The position numbers were made by a program, and so were the translations under genes. Below, piece after piece: positions 16,869 to 27,663 of a DNA stretch of 57,215 bases (its first letter is position 1; every line of letters starts with the position of its first letter). The notes beneath the pieces are model-generated. The model was not told where the DNA came from. It saw only the letters and a list, made by a program, of their open reading frames with translations, and made no database searches. This DNA comes from Furfurilactobacillus rossiae DSM 15814. Its GTDB lineage: Bacteria; Bacillota; Bacilli; Lactobacillales; Lactobacillaceae. The DNA lies in NCBI RefSeq assembly GCF_000428925.1, contig NZ_AUAW01000008.1, forward strand, positions 1 through 57,215. The letters run 5' to 3'.

Positions 16869-19800
16869 TTAGTTACGCTCACGTCTAAGTTTGCGAACAG
16901 CCGCAAATATTAAGCAATTAGTGAAGAGACTAATGCCAATAATCAACGTTACATTCGAATTTTGCTCACCAGTATTTGGCAAAGCATTCTCTTTTGAAGG
17001 TGCCCTTCGTATCGTTTTATGAGCTGCAACAATTGGTGCAGCCAACTCTCTTACTGTTTGAGCAATAAACGGCACAGTGGTACGGCGTGTATTGATTGTC
17101 ATTGTTACACGTGGAACACTCAAAGTTGCCGCTTGTCCGGGTGCAACTTTAGTTAATGCACTTGTTTGTGCAGGTGTCACTTCAGTAGTAACACTTGTGT
17201 GCGTAAATTTAGTTTCAGTTGAAAAACTGGGCGTCGGCGTTTGTGAACGTGATTCAGTTTTAGCTGGAATCGTCGGTACAGCTGTTTGTGTAGGTGTTTG
17301 TTCCGAATGGTTCGGCGTTGCCGAAGGACGTTGCGGTGCATTAGGCGTCTGAGGCTGATTGCCACTGGGTTTATTAGGATTCCCCGGATTCGTCGGTGTA
17401 CTTGGCGGTGTCGTTGTCGAAGTCCGTGGGTCAATCTTCAGCGAACCAGCCGTAACCGTGATTGTGTAATCCGGATTATCACTCCCGGTAGCCATAATAG
17501 ATATCGTGTAAGTGCCGACATTTTTGTCATTACTGATGTCAGTCATTGTGTACTTCAATGCCGTCCCGTTTGCCGGTTGACCAGTAATTTTCGCAACATC
17601 GTCAGTTCCGGTATAAGCATTCCCGTCATACGTCTTTTCCAACGTTGGCGCACCAATAGTAATCGCAACCGGCGTAATCGTGTAACTTCCAGTTAATTGA
17701 CTGTCATCAATAGAAAAATCAGCTTGCTGGGTTACCTTACCATTTGCATCCTTAACTTCACCGAAGTGCGCTGCAATGGCAGCCTTGCCTGCATCGTTCA
17801 CTGTCCAAGTATATGTGCCAGCATCCTTGACTGAGCTGTAAGGAATTACTTCTCCCTTGGCATTCTTATAGGTGAAATCAGTTTTGGGGTCCAATGAAAT
17901 TGAGTCAGGAATCTGCGTCAAATCACCCTTCTTGTTTTTAAAAGTGATTTTGGTGAAGTCCTTCTTGTCAGCGCTTGAATCATCCGTACCAATATCATTG
18001 CCATTATAAGCACGAGAGCCATCATTAACGGAAACGTCTAATGGATCAGCGGTAATTGTATATTCACCACTATCTAGCGAGTCATCAGACAACAAGAAGT
18101 CCAAATCTAGATTTTCACCATCTGCATTGCCCAGTCGTTGATAAAGTGCTTTTTTACCAGTAGCGCTCAGCTTCCAAACATACGTTCCAACATTCTTAGC
18201 GTCACTAGCCGCAATTGGCGTTGTGCCGTCAGCTAAGAAATAGCTATAGTCTTGCGGATCAGTCAACTTCAAATCAGCTGGTACCGTTGTTGATTTAGTC
18301 GAATCTGTTGGGTTAAAGAAGTAGGTTGGTACATAAGCTGTGCCGTCCGAATTAGTGTTGTCATCAGCAACTGATTTACCATTATAAACTCGTGTTGCGT
18401 TCTTAGTCGTTGACTTGATTGGCGCTGGCTTAATTGTTAACTTACCAGCCACAATCTTATCAACAGTCGACTTGCCAGCAGCATCAGTAATCGTGTAGTC
18501 CGGGTTAGCAGCCTGCAAATCTTTAATTCCCTGGTCACTAAGGGTAACAGTATAGTCACCCACAGGATCTTTGAGCGGATCTTTGGCGGTATTCGTTTTA
18601 GCGTAACTTCTTGTAAAGTCATCAGCTTGCCACCCTGTTTTAGGGGCTTTCAACCATGATGACAAACCTGTCACAGTATACGGTGTTGTTGGATCCGCCA
18701 TCCCATAAAACTTGGATTGCGTCCCAATCGTAGCAGCCACTTTGGCTGGCGCATAATTCCACACTAGCTTATCCGCCGTCGTTACGCCGCTATTGCTACC
18801 CCAACCATGAGTAGCGCTATAAGTTGTCGTACCATCGGCATTGTTTGTTAACTCAGAGGATGGAACAGGCGTGCCATTAAAGGTTACACTCGTAATAGCG
18901 TATCCCGCAACTGCCTTTGAAGTGAGGCTATCAGTACTCTTCAATGCCTTGCCATCAATATCCGTGTAGGTTGGCTTCGTTACGTTTGCAGGTAACCCAG
19001 TACTGTCTTGCGTCAAGTCATTGGTCAACGTCAAAGCTAAGTAAATCCCAGAATCAGCTGGTGAATCAGTGCTGGCACCAGCAATCAAAATCGCACCATT
19101 TTGCAAACTGCTGTCCGGTGTCGAACTCGTATCCAATGTCGCCACGACATGAGCGGTCCCATCAGCGTTCAAGGAGATTGCCATAGACTTAACGCTACCC
19201 CAATTGTCAGAGCTATATAACGAGTACCCCTTTTTAACATCAGTCATTGAAGAATTGTTCGTCAAAACCAGCGTCTGGCCTTGAGCTAGCAACGTTAATT
19301 CTTGCGTGCTCAAAGCACTCGCTGGCACATCAAATGTGTAAGTGTGCGCGGTCGCATCATAGCCAGAACCACTCTTGGACACATCAATCGTGGCCGCTTT
19401 CGTGTAATTCTCTAAAGCAGGTTCGGCTTTTGTTTCAACATATAAGGCATTGTTTAAAACTGGAGTCGTACTGCCAGTGACCGTTTTTTGATCAGTTAAC
19501 CAGCCGTTTAATGGCAGCCCATCTTGATAAGCATCAGCCATGAAGTCCAGATCATCAGCCCGTGTTTTTGGTGTAAAGGTGACGGTGACCGTTTTGGCAG
19601 CTTTGTTCACAACCGCCTTAACATCATACTTCGTCGAAGTATTGGCGTCAGGTGTAAACGTAACCGTATTCCAGTCATAATCTGAAGCTTCTTTGCTTAG
19701 ATCAATGGTTTCAGTCACACCATCAGCAACCGTGGCCGTCTTGTTGACAGTAACCGTTGGCTTGTTTGGCGTCACGCCTTGAATAACCCCGACCGTTTTG

Positions 19801-22800
19801 GCGTACAGATAGGTCTTGTCATTTGTCCCAAACTCAACGGTGGCGTTATCGATATTGACACCAGTTGGGTCGTTAGTTGCTGTTCCGTTAATTAGTTTGT
19901 AAGTCGCCCCATCAAAGTTAGCTGTCTTATCGGCCGCAATGGTGGCGGGAACTGTTGCGGAATACTCACTGCCCAAAGCCATGCCTGTCTGGGTATTCGG
20001 TGTTTGAAGATCGGCAGTAGTAGCCGCATAGTCGACATTAGTGGACTGACCATTTTGGGTGACGGTTGTATTAGCACCACCAGCAGCCGGTTTATATGAC
20101 ACTTTGACGTCAGCTTGCATTGTCATGTCAAGCGTTAACCCCGCCATTGGATCGGTAGTATCAGCACTGGCTGGCACATATTTGCCAGTCGAATCAACCG
20201 TAAATGGTAGCACTAATTTAATGTCATTTTTCTTAGTTTGAGCATTGTAGTTACTGGTGGCAGCCTCTGGGTCAAAAGTAACGACAACATCCCCATTAGC
20301 TTTCAACGTAACAGCACTGACACCTTTGGGTAGAGGCATTCCATTAATCGCACCGGTGTACGTCTTTGAATCGGTACCGTCAGACTTAGCCCACTTTTCA
20401 ATGTAGTCAGTAACCAAGCCGTTAGGATCACTCGACTTGGTTGCGCCAACAATAGCCGCATTCGTGAAAGTATACTGATGATCGGCATTAACTTGTTTTG
20501 AATCCGATGTATCAATCGTTTGTGGAATCGTGGCTTGACTCTTGAGAGTAGCATCGACCTGAATGTTCATGACATCATTGTACTGATCAATTAACGCCGG
20601 ACCCGTGTGATTACTTGAATTAGACCAATTAATCGAGTACTTGCCGTCCTTAGTATCCGTGATTGCCTTTATCAAAGCAGCTTTATCGGCGTCAGTAGTT
20701 GGCGTGTAAGTCAACGTCTTAGTCCCATCGTCGTATGCCCAACCAGTTGGCAAGTTAGTGACACTCAACGTTCCATCGCTCTTTAACCAATCAAAGACCG
20801 ACGTACCACTGTTGCTATCAGCCGTCTTAGCAGGATCGAATTCAGATGAAGACTTTACCACTGTTTTGCCAGAAACCGGATCAGTCATCGTCCCTAGGGT
20901 AATCACGACTTTGGGAGTCGACCCAGTGACATCAATTGTCGCCGTCGTACCTGTCTTCGAATTTGAAGCGTTAGTAGCCAAATACTGAATGGTGGTCGTC
21001 GTGTTTTCCGGTTCACCGTAATAAGCTGGTGTACTTGGCGTCGTTGTTGAATCAACACTTGCACCATTGACAGTCCCTTGATAGGTCAAACCTTTTGTGT
21101 TGGGTAAAGGATTGCCTTGAGCATCCTTCTTATTATCGTAGACACTGTTAATACCAATGCCGCCAAACTTTGGATCAACCGTGTCTTTGGTAAAGAGCAC
21201 CCCTTGATGCAGCGCACTTACCGGCGTCACAATCGTGGTCGATGTCATCGACGGTTCAACGTTTGCCCCCATTGAAACAGTCGCCGTAGCAGTCGTCCCG
21301 TTATTGACAACATCCAAATTATTAATCATCTTAGCTTGAACGCCAATTTCGTGCACGGTGATTGCGTCATTCAAACTCCTTGTAATCTTGACATAAGATG
21401 AGTTGAGGTCGTTAGGACCAGCATCTTGATTTGTAACTATGATAGGTGAATAATCGTTAGCAGCAAGCGTGCCTTCAGCGTTCTTGGCCGATTCCTTGCC
21501 CTTTGTATCATAGACCTGGTAGTTAACACTGCCATCGGTATTTAGGGTTACATTGACATATGAGCCGTCGAGATTAGTAATCTTTTCTTGCTTAAATTGC
21601 CCGTAGGCAGTCTTCACATTAGTCGTTTTGTCGACAACACCATCGGCATCAGTGACCGGATCAATTTCCAGTGAGCTAGTGGCATTATCGTTAGCGATTG
21701 GATTGCCATTTTGATCATTATTCTCAAAGAAGCCGGCATAAATTTGTTGATTCGTCAGTGAATTATCAGTGTTCCCCTTTGCATTTCGGTAATCGGTATC
21801 AGCCGTCTGCTGTTTTAGGGTGATTTCGCTTACAAATGATTTTCGATAATTCCAACCGGCTTGGTAAACATTTCCAGTTTCAGTCCCGTCTGTAGTTACT
21901 TTGGTACCAGTACTCTTCGTTGTAACTTCACTTTGAGCATCCCGCACAAACGTATAACCAAGCGTTCCATCACCGTTGTCAGCAATTGTGACATCGGTAT
22001 ATTTAGGGTTAGCCGTATCTAGGGCAATGTTGCTATTTAACTGTAAACTGTCGTATTTAACTTGCACTCCGCTGACTGAAGCACCAGAGTCGAGTGTAAC
22101 TGTAGCTGGGACAACCGCCCCGCTGTCAGACCCACTGGGATTACTAGTCCCTCTAACAACCAACTCCATCGTCGCAATGGCGCCAAGTTTAGGGTCCGTT
22201 GAATTGGCAGCTCGGTTAATCGTGACAACCGTTGTCGTACCGTCAGCATTACTATAATTAGCAGTCCAAACGGTGGATCCATCGGGATTAGTCGTTGTTA
22301 GGACGGGAGTAATGGTATCAGTAACACTGCTCTTGTTTTCAAATTGATAGGTGCTGTTTGGGGTATCGACAACCGCTTGATCAGCAGTCGCTGGGGTCAC
22401 ATTCAAATGTTTTTGAACCGCAGCATACCCAGCTTCATAAGCCGGAATTGCGACTGATTCCTCATGTACATAAGCATAGTTAATCGCATTTTGAATAACT
22501 TGCTGAGCATTGGCGGTATTGGCGGCACTCAAGTCACTGCTCTTAATCGTTGTTTCAGCGGCTGGGGTCACCGTAGTAACTCCTGATACGGGCGTGGTTT
22601 TACCAGTTGAGTCAGTTGTTTCTGAATAAGGGGCTGTATAAGTCACGTCTCCATTTAAGGTGATGTTATTGTCATTAACTTTAGCAACCAAGGACGGTGT
22701 TGCTTTTTCGGCATCAGCTAAACTTTGTGCAACTGGATGACCATTATGAGAATCACCACTTTTTATGACGTAAGCGTCGGCATCTTTAATCGCATTTTCA

Positions 22801-25442
22801 ATGATATTATTTGGCGTACCATCGGTATTGGTGAAATAACTATTGTAAAGTGCACTAAAAACTTTGTAATAGACGTAAGAATGCTGAGAGTAATAGATAT
22901 ATTGACTGCCAGACAGTGCCCCATGATTGGTAGCGCTTGGCAAAAAGGCAGTCGCACTCTCTAATTTCGTTAAATCTTTATTATTAATTGCCAACTGAAT
23001 GTCGGACAAAAAGTCCGTTTTCGCCTGATTGGCCACATTCAAGGCCAACTGGTACATGTCATTTTGGGCAGCAGTCGCAATCCAATCAGCATTAGTTGCT
23101 GAATAACCTTCAGATTGAAAATCACTGCCAACAACAGCATCCTGCTTTCCACCATTCTCTGTATTGATTCCGTTAGCAGCAATGCTATAACTATATGGTT
23201 TGCCTGTTAAAACCGAATAAATCGCTAGGTCCAAAGGAGACCAGACACCGTCTGTAGTGCCAGCATTAGTACTCCCTAAGGGCGTGTTACCATTACCAAA
23301 GTGAGATGTAGGAAAATCTCCATCCGTTTTAGCTTCATACCCTGATAAATAGGCCTTAGCATATCGATATGCATAACGGTAAATTTTCTGTTGGGTAGCA
23401 TTATAATCACTAGAGTAAGTTATGTTTTTAGCAACGGGTGTCGTCGCATAATTTAAGGCCAGCGCCGAACCCTTCAAGGCATCGGTAGTTGCCTGTTTAA
23501 ATGCAGTATTAACAATGTTCTCCCACTCATCGTAGTAGGCCCGTAAAGTCGTAGTAGCCAATGATTGTTCAAGTTTAGTCAGATTATTAAAACTTGCTGG
23601 AACATTCCCGTATGCAGATGAAGGAAAGTTGTCAGCATTCATGAACGCAGTTTTAACCGTGTCAAAAGTTACAAAAGAAACGCTAGAGACACCTTTCCCT
23701 AAAGTAGGTAAAGTGCTGTTGATTCTTTGCAATGTGTAGTCTCCGGCTGCCTGCCCAATTTCATTCAAGAGGACAGCATGACTTTTATCTACACCGTATC
23801 CACCATTATCACTGACTCCAGGGGTACTATCAGACGTATTCGTTCCAAAGGCGTCCTGAAGTTTAGATGCTTCACTATCATCACCGGTCAGCCAGACTAA
23901 TGCCATCGCATGCCCACCATCATAGGCCTTAACCAGATTGCTATCCGTTGCAGTATTCGTACTAAAACTATTTAAGGTGGTTATCAACTGATTAAAGTGA
24001 GTATGGGCAGTACCAGCGCTATCTGTCCCCGCATCGTTATAGCCCTGAGTCCCGTAGTACAAGCTATTACTTGTATTATCGGTGCTTTTTACGAGCCACA
24101 AATAATAAGCTTCAGCGGTAATGCTCCCCTTCACGAAGCTTTTCATAACATCTGCGTATCCTCGTTGGCCATCGCTAGTATTGACCGATAAGGGACCCAT
24201 TCCACTCTTATATGCAGTACTATTGGAAAGCGAATTCCAATCGATTTTAGCAACGATTTGATTTGCCCAAGAAGTAATAATTGCTTGAACTTGATCATTG
24301 ATCGTCTGTTGGGCACTACTCGTGTCAGCGGCCTTTAGCTCAGCTAATTGTTGACTAAAATCAGGAGCATCCAAAGCAGTGCCAGTCCAATCAGAAAATG
24401 CTTGTCCAGTCCCCGAACCAGCCCCGCTCCAAAATGCTTGTGCAAACACGCTAAGTGCATCATTTTGGCCAGTCACGTAGTCATCGGTAGCCGCATCTTT
24501 AAGATTAATTTCTATTTTTTGAATATGTGCATTTGTTAATGCTTGCTTAACTTGCTGAACATCGTCGGCGGATGCACCTGCTGGTAAATTAACAATCAAG
24601 GTACCATTTTCGTCATACTGAGTTTGGGTACCTTTGACGAACTCACTCGGTTTAACCAAACTCAGTGCTTGTAAGCTATTAACTGCCGACACGCTGGCCG
24701 CCGTATTAGGGCTGACTGACACCAATGTCATCGCTGAACTGTTTGTTTCAACTTGAGAGACCTCTTCTTTACGGTCACTATTAGCAGTATCTAAATGTGT
24801 CGGGGCTACGGCTGCAGTCGGAGCTGTTTGAGGTGCACTGGCAGATTCGTCAGCCTGTAACGAGGCAACGGTTGCCGCTTCACTTTGACTATTGCCATTT
24901 GATGAAACCGCACTTGTCTTTTCTTTTTCTTGATTAGCAGATTTAACCGATGTAGCAGATGCCGTTTGAACGTCTGCGATTGTTTTGCTTTCAGTGCTAT
25001 TGCTAGTATCACCGCTTGATGCCAAAGAAGCCGCCGAAGCCTTATCGGCGGCTGGGTCGCTGGCAGTCTGAGTTTGGCTAACCTGAGATGCGCTCTGGCT
25101 AGTTGAACTAGTATTCTCTGACTGCGCGGTTTCCGATGTTGACGAGCTAGTATCTTTGCTGCTAGCCGTTGTTATGGCACTTGAGTCAGAATTACTTAAA
25201 ACAAGTGATTTTGCGTCACTTGTTTTGGCTGAATCGGTTGATGAACTTGTGCTGCTGGCTTTCGTTAATGACTGAATCACGGCACTATTTTGCTGTGCAC
25301 TCGAACTACCACTCGGCAGTTCAGTCCCTGCGTTGTCGCTTGTGTCAGCTTTCACAGGTTTAGTCGTTGACGTCGCCACGGCCGCACCAAAACTCAAGGC
25401 AATAATATTTGCAAATACCCAAGCTTTACCCGCTTTATACAT
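16869..25442 (-). CDS. Giant LPXTG-anchored surface protein with KxYKxGKxW-type signal and MBG repeats
   Basis: 2857 residues as read from ATG 25442, which has no ribosome binding site. The N-terminus MYKAGKAW is the core of a KxYKxGKxW signal peptide; cleavage near KADTS. Then come a Ser/Ala/Thr-rich stalk (about 35-280), a large region rich in Tyr and Trp (about 330-1000), many beta-rich Ig-like segments, and at least three MBG-type modules recognised by RVYNGK, RAYNGND and KTYDGNAY (about 2290-2650). A Pro/Thr-rich wall-spanning linker precedes the sortase motif LPNTG, a hydrophobic segment and RRERN. By family this is a sortase-anchored adhesin or biofilm protein. The true start is probably upstream and one base out of frame (see finding). 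No sortase gene is in the window. Confidence 0.88.
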   Translation of the reverse strand: MYKAGKAWVFANIIALSFGAAVATSTTKPVKADTSDNAGTELPSGSSSAQQNSAVIQSLTKASSTSSSTDSAKTSDAKSLVLSNSDSSAITTASSKDTSSSTSETAQSENTSSTSQSASQVSQTQTASDPAADKASAASLASSGDTSNSTESKTIADVQTASATSVKSANQEKEKTSAVSSNGNSQSEAATVASLQADESASAPQTAPTAAVAPTHLDTANSDRKEEVSQVETNSSAMTLVSVSPNTAASVSAVNSLQALSLVKPSEFVKGTQTQYDENGTLIVNLPAGASADDVQQVKQALTNAHIQKIEINLKDAATDDYVTGQNDALSVFAQAFWSGAGSGTGQAFSDWTGTALDAPDFSQQLAELKAADTSSAQQTINDQVQAIITSWANQIVAKIDWNSLSNSTAYKSGMGPLSVNTSDGQRGYADVMKSFVKGSITAEAYYLWLVKSTDNTSNSLYYGTQGYNDAGTDSAGTAHTHFNQLITTLNSFSTNTATDSNLVKAYDGGHAMALVWLTGDDSEASKLQDAFGTNTSDSTPGVSDNGGYGVDKSHAVLLNEIGQAAGDYTLQRINSTLPTLGKGVSSVSFVTFDTVKTAFMNADNFPSSAYGNVPASFNNLTKLEQSLATTTLRAYYDEWENIVNTAFKQATTDALKGSALALNYATTPVAKNITYSSDYNATQQKIYRYAYRYAKAYLSGYEAKTDGDFPTSHFGNGNTPLGSTNAGTTDGVWSPLDLAIYSVLTGKPYSYSIAANGINTENGGKQDAVVGSDFQSEGYSATNADWIATAAQNDMYQLALNVANQAKTDFLSDIQLAINNKDLTKLESATAFLPSATNHGALSGSQYIYYSQHSYVYYKVFSALYNSYFTNTDGTPNNIIENAIKDADAYVIKSGDSHNGHPVAQSLADAEKATPSLVAKVNDNNITLNGDVTYTAPYSETTDSTGKTTPVSGVTTVTPAAETTIKSSDLSAANTANAQQVIQNAINYAYVHEESVAIPAYEAGYAAVQKHLNVTPATADQAVVDTPNSTYQFENKSSVTDTITPVLTTTNPDGSTVWTANYSNADGTTTVVTINRAANSTDPKLGAIATMELVVRGTSNPSGSDSGAVVPATVTLDSGASVSGVQVKYDSLQLNSNIALDTANPKYTDVTIADNGDGTLGYTFVRDAQSEVTTKSTGTKVTTDGTETGNVYQAGWNYRKSFVSEITLKQQTADTDYRNAKGNTDNSLTNQQIYAGFFENNDQNGNPIANDNATSSLEIDPVTDADGVVDKTTNVKTAYGQFKQEKITNLDGSYVNVTLNTDGSVNYQVYDTKGKESAKNAEGTLAANDYSPIIVTNQDAGPNDLNSSYVKITRSLNDAITVHEIGVQAKMINNLDVVNNGTTATATVSMGANVEPSMTSTTIVTPVSALHQGVLFTKDTVDPKFGGIGINSVYDNKKDAQGNPLPNTKGLTYQGTVNGASVDSTTTPSTPAYYGEPENTTTTIQYLATNASNSKTGTTATIDVTGSTPKVVITLGTMTDPVSGKTVVKSSSEFDPAKTADSNSGTSVFDWLKSDGTLSVTNLPTGWAYDDGTKTLTYTPTTDADKAALIKAITDTKDGKYSINWSNSSNHTGPALIDQYNDVMNIQVDATLKSQATIPQTIDTSDSKQVNADHQYTFTNAAIVGATKSSDPNGLVTDYIEKWAKSDGTDSKTYTGAINGMPLPKGVSAVTLKANGDVVVTFDPEAATSNYNAQTKKNDIKLVLPFTVDSTGKYVPASADTTDPMAGLTLDMTMQADVKVSYKPAAGGANTTVTQNGQSTNVDYAATTADLQTPNTQTGMALGSEYSATVPATIAADKTANFDGATYKLINGTATNDPTGVNIDNATVEFGTNDKTYLYAKTVGVIQGVTPNKPTVTVNKTATVADGVTETIDLSKEASDYDWNTVTFTPDANTSTKYDVKAVVNKAAKTVTVTFTPKTRADDLDFMADAYQDGLPLNGWLTDQKTVTGSTTPVLNNALYVETKAEPALENYTKAATIDVSKSGSGYDATAHTYTFDVPASALSTQELTLLAQGQTLVLTNNSSMTDVKKGYSLYSSDNWGSVKSMAISLNADGTAHVVATLDTSSTPDSSLQNGAILIAGASTDSPADSGIYLALTLTNDLTQDSTGLPANVTKPTYTDIDGKALKSTDSLTSKAVAGYAITSVTFNGTPVPSSELTNNADGTTTYSATHGWGSNSGVTTADKLVWNYAPAKVAATIGTQSKFYGMADPTTPYTVTGLSSWLKAPKTGWQADDFTRSYAKTNTAKDPLKDPVGDYTVTLSDQGIKDLQAANPDYTITDAAGKSTVDKIVAGKLTIKPAPIKSTTKNATRVYNGKSVADDNTNSDGTAYVPTYFFNPTDSTKSTTVPADLKLTDPQDYSYFLADGTTPIAASDAKNVGTYVWKLSATGKKALYQRLGNADGENLDLDFLLSDDSLDSGEYTITADPLDVSVNDGSRAYNGNDIGTDDSSADKKDFTKITFKNKKGDLTQIPDSISLDPKTDFTYKNAKGEVIPYSSVKDAGTYTWTVNDAGKAAIAAHFGEVKDANGKVTQQADFSIDDSQLTGSYTITPVAITIGAPTLEKTYDGNAYTGTDDVAKITGQPANGTALKYTMTDISNDKNVGTYTISIMATGSDNPDYTITVTAGSLKIDPRTSTTTPPSTPTNPGNPNKPSGNQPQTPNAPQRPSATPNHSEQTPTQTAVPTIPAKTESRSQTPTPSFSTETKFTHTSVTTEVTPAQTSALTKVAPGQAATLSVPRVTMTINTRRTTVPFIAQTVRELAAPIVAAHKTIRRAPSKENALPNTGEQNSNVTLIIGISLFTNCLIFAAVRKLRRERN

Positions 25443-25452
25443 TTTATAATGG

Positions 25453-25503
25453 TTTTTTCGGCCACATGCCTAAACTTGCTTGTTAACATGACTTATCTCT
25501 CCT
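25453..25503 (-). promoter_or_regulatory. Out-of-frame start region of the giant gene (A6 tract)
   Basis: On the minus strand AGGAGAG (25497-25503) precedes ATG at 25487-25489. From that ATG the reading frame enters the giant gene only if one A is added to the six-A run at 25453-25458. The restored sequence would read ...AEKNHYKMYKAGKAW, a complete KxYKxGKxW signal. As given, the SD-linked frame ends after about 30 codons. Confidence 0.75.
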
Positions 25504-26284
25504 AATGAAACTTTCAGTTCTCTTTAACTCTTTTTTACAAGACGTTGTTTTGAACAGAAGTTAATAAGGCTTCGCTAAGTCTAATGTTGGTAAAGTCAAT
25601 TTCTGCTGTTAGCGTACTAACTGTATCTTTGTCTAGGATGAACATCCTAAATTTTTTATCTATCAGCTACCTCGAACGGCCACCAGACAACTGCGGCTCT
25701 CGCCGTCACTGGTAGTTTTTGATTGCTTTTCAGTTGCATAGTTTTCTGAATTTTGTTCATCGCAGATGCCCCCGATATGTAAATCATTTATTCTTGATGA
25801 CTTATTCAATAAATTAATATTGAATAAGTTTAACGGTTCACAATTAATCTTTTTGAAATAATGAAAACTAATGGAGACCATGTAATGCTGATATTCTTGC
25901 ACGTTCCAAACGTACAGGGACAATAAAATACGGATGTATTAACCTAATAAATCCGTAGACTGGTCGATGAAACATTTGTAGCTGGCCCTAAGAATAAAAA
26001 TTCATAATTTTAAAAATTAAAATCTCGTTAAGCTCAGAATAGTTCAAGCAATCAATAAATTCAAGCACATGTACGCAACTTTGCAACCACCATTTGCCCA
26101 TTTCACTTTCGGATAATCGTGTGACACAACAGTGTTTAAGTCGACCTATTGGATAAGCAATAGTTTGCATATGAATGAGAAACGTTTCCATTAGAAACAC
26201 TGTACTTTTTTAAATCATTGTCGTCATTTTGTTTTTTTTAAAACATTCACTACCTTCATCGATCCAATTCTTCAACACATAGCA
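25504..26284. other. Long AT-rich intergenic region upstream of the giant gene
   Basis: About 780 bases hold no convincing gene. Two short minus-strand readings (about 25663-25923 and 25988-26200) have no good ribosome binding site or recognisable family. A GC-rich hairpin occurs at about 25669-25717 (CTACC..ACGGC with GCCGT..GGTAG, then TTTTT on the plus strand). The giant gene probably has a long leader here. A GAAACGTTTC palindrome lies near 26180. Confidence 0.4.
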
Positions 26285-26338
26285 AAAAGTGCGTCACAAC
26301 TGTTAGGCATGCACAGCCAACAGTTATGGCGCACTTTT
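26285..26338. terminator. Terminator of the LytTR/LiaF-like operon
   Basis: AAAAGTGCG at 26285-26293 pairs with CGCACTTTT at 26330-26338, with inner ACTGTTAGGC/GCCAACAGT-like pairing. It lies just past the LiaF-like stop on the minus strand. Confidence 0.88.
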
Positions 26339-26352
26339 GTACGATATCAATT

Positions 26353-27123
26353 TTATGCTGATTGTGGAACATCCGTATAGATAATATCAATGTCACCCAT
26401 TTTAAACGCGCCAGTAATCAGGACATCAGGTCCCGTTTTAGTCGGTTTCACGCCTTTTTCGTTAATGTCGATCATGGTTGCATCCATCTCAACGTCCACG
26501 TTCCAGTCTTGGGGAAGATAAAGGTCCACTTCACCCATATTACCGTTGAGGAAAATCGTTGCTTGGTCGCCATTAATCCGAGCTTTATCGAAATAAATTT
26601 TGGCCTCGCCCATCGTCACGTTAATATTGGCCTGCTTAAAATCTTCGGACTGAACGTAGCGAACAGCGTTCCCTAAACGAACGTTTACATTGACGGATGA
26701 CTCATGGTCCGTTTCCGTTGATGTTGTGCCTTGAAATGTTCGGCCATGGTGGCTGGCCCAGCGATTTGCCATAAAGTAAGCATGCCGCCGATAGAAACGG
26801 TGACGCAACGGTTGTAACACAAGCGACAAACCAATGCTGAGTAACAACGCTACGCCAAGAATGGTCCACGGCACTAACCCTGTAATACCAAGTGGTTTGG
26901 CATACAGCATACTCATAAATGCTAAACTGAAAATGACCCCACTAACGCTAAAGTAAGCAATACTCTTGATTGCTAGCGCGGCCAATATGAGCGTTCCAAC
27001 AATTGTCCAGGCTCCGAACTGGTAAGTTAGCCAGCCCATTTTAACCGCTAATAATAAACCTGCGCTGATTAAAAAGAATAATCCCCAGAACCAACGACCC
27101 CATTTCACTCTCGTACTCATCAT
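26353..27123 (-). CDS. LiaF-like membrane protein (cell-envelope response family)
   Basis: A 256-residue protein with four or five hydrophobic segments in the first 110 residues, then a soluble domain. The C-terminal part (SVNVNVRLGNAVRYV, ITVTMGEAKIYFDKA-like and GNMGEVDLYLPQDWNVDVEM) is the repeated beta pattern of the LiaF/YvqF C-terminal domain, which senses or modulates envelope stress signalling. Its ATG overlaps the stop of the upstream LytTR gene (ATGA), so the two are translationally coupled. No LiaSR kinase pair is next to it; here the LytTR protein seems to take the regulator's place. Confidence 0.75.
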   Translation of the reverse strand: MMSTRVKWGRWFWGLFFLISAGLLLAVKMGWLTYQFGAWTIVGTLILAALAIKSIAYFSVSGVIFSLAFMSMLYAKPLGITGLVPWTILGVALLLSIGLSLVLQPLRHRFYRRHAYFMANRWASHHGRTFQGTTSTETDHESSVNVNVRLGNAVRYVQSEDFKQANINVTMGEAKIYFDKARINGDQATIFLNGNMGEVDLYLPQDWNVDVEMDATMIDINEKGVKPTKTGPDVLITGAFKMGDIDIIYTDVPQSA

Positions 27124-27578
27124 GATAATGACCTCATTTCATTTAATCGTTCCTGTAGTTGTTTTGTGTAACGACGTGACGCATAAACTTCTTTGTGGCT
27201 CCCAGCAAACGAAACCAGACAACTGGATAGTGACTTATTCAATGCGCTGACGTAGTGCAAGTTGATGATGGTTGATTTAGACACCTGTAAAAAAAATCCA
27301 GGTAACTCGTCCACCAGTTCATACAATCGTTGCCTGTTATTGAAGATGTCCAACGCCGTGTGTACCTGCAGCAGCCGGTCAGCGGTTTCAATAAATAAAA
27401 TGTCATCCAGTGACACGAAGTATTGTGTACTCCCTTGAAAACAAGCAAGGGCGTTTTCGTTCGTGTGGATGCCCACCAAACGTTGTTCAAGCTGTTTGAC
27501 TTCATCATTTACGGTTGCCGTGCGAATAATGACTTCCGGCTCTTTGCATTCCGGATCAATTTCAACATGAACTTTCAA
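27120..27578 (-). CDS. LytTR domain DNA-binding regulator
   Basis: A 152-residue regulator without a receiver domain. Residues 1-45 are a short unclassified N-terminus (KVHVEIDPECKEPEVIIRT), and the rest is a LytTR domain: YFVSLDDILFIETADRLLQVHT, then RLYELVDELPGFFLQVSKSTIINLHYV. I chose the TTG at 27578, preceded by GGGAGGGA; the ATG at 27602 lies before that site. It overlaps by 4 bases with the LiaF-like gene. Small LytTR proteins paired with a membrane protein usually autoregulate the pair; direct-repeat targets upstream were not identified. Confidence 0.85.
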   Translation of the reverse strand: MKVHVEIDPECKEPEVIIRTATVNDEVKQLEQRLVGIHTNENALACFQGSTQYFVSLDDILFIETADRLLQVHTALDIFNNRQRLYELVDELPGFFLQVSKSTIINLHYVSALNKSLSSCLVSFAGSHKEVYASRRYTKQLQERLNEMRSLS

Positions 27579-27663
27579 TGGACATCCCTCCCTTATGAAC
27601 AAGACTAATTAAACGTCGAAACGATAATAAATGAAATAGTATTTGAATGAGCGGTCAGTTTTG

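Noticed and set aside
25663-26200. Two small minus-strand frames upstream of the giant gene
   Set aside because: AT-rich, no good ribosome binding site and no recognisable family; possible remnants but not supportable.
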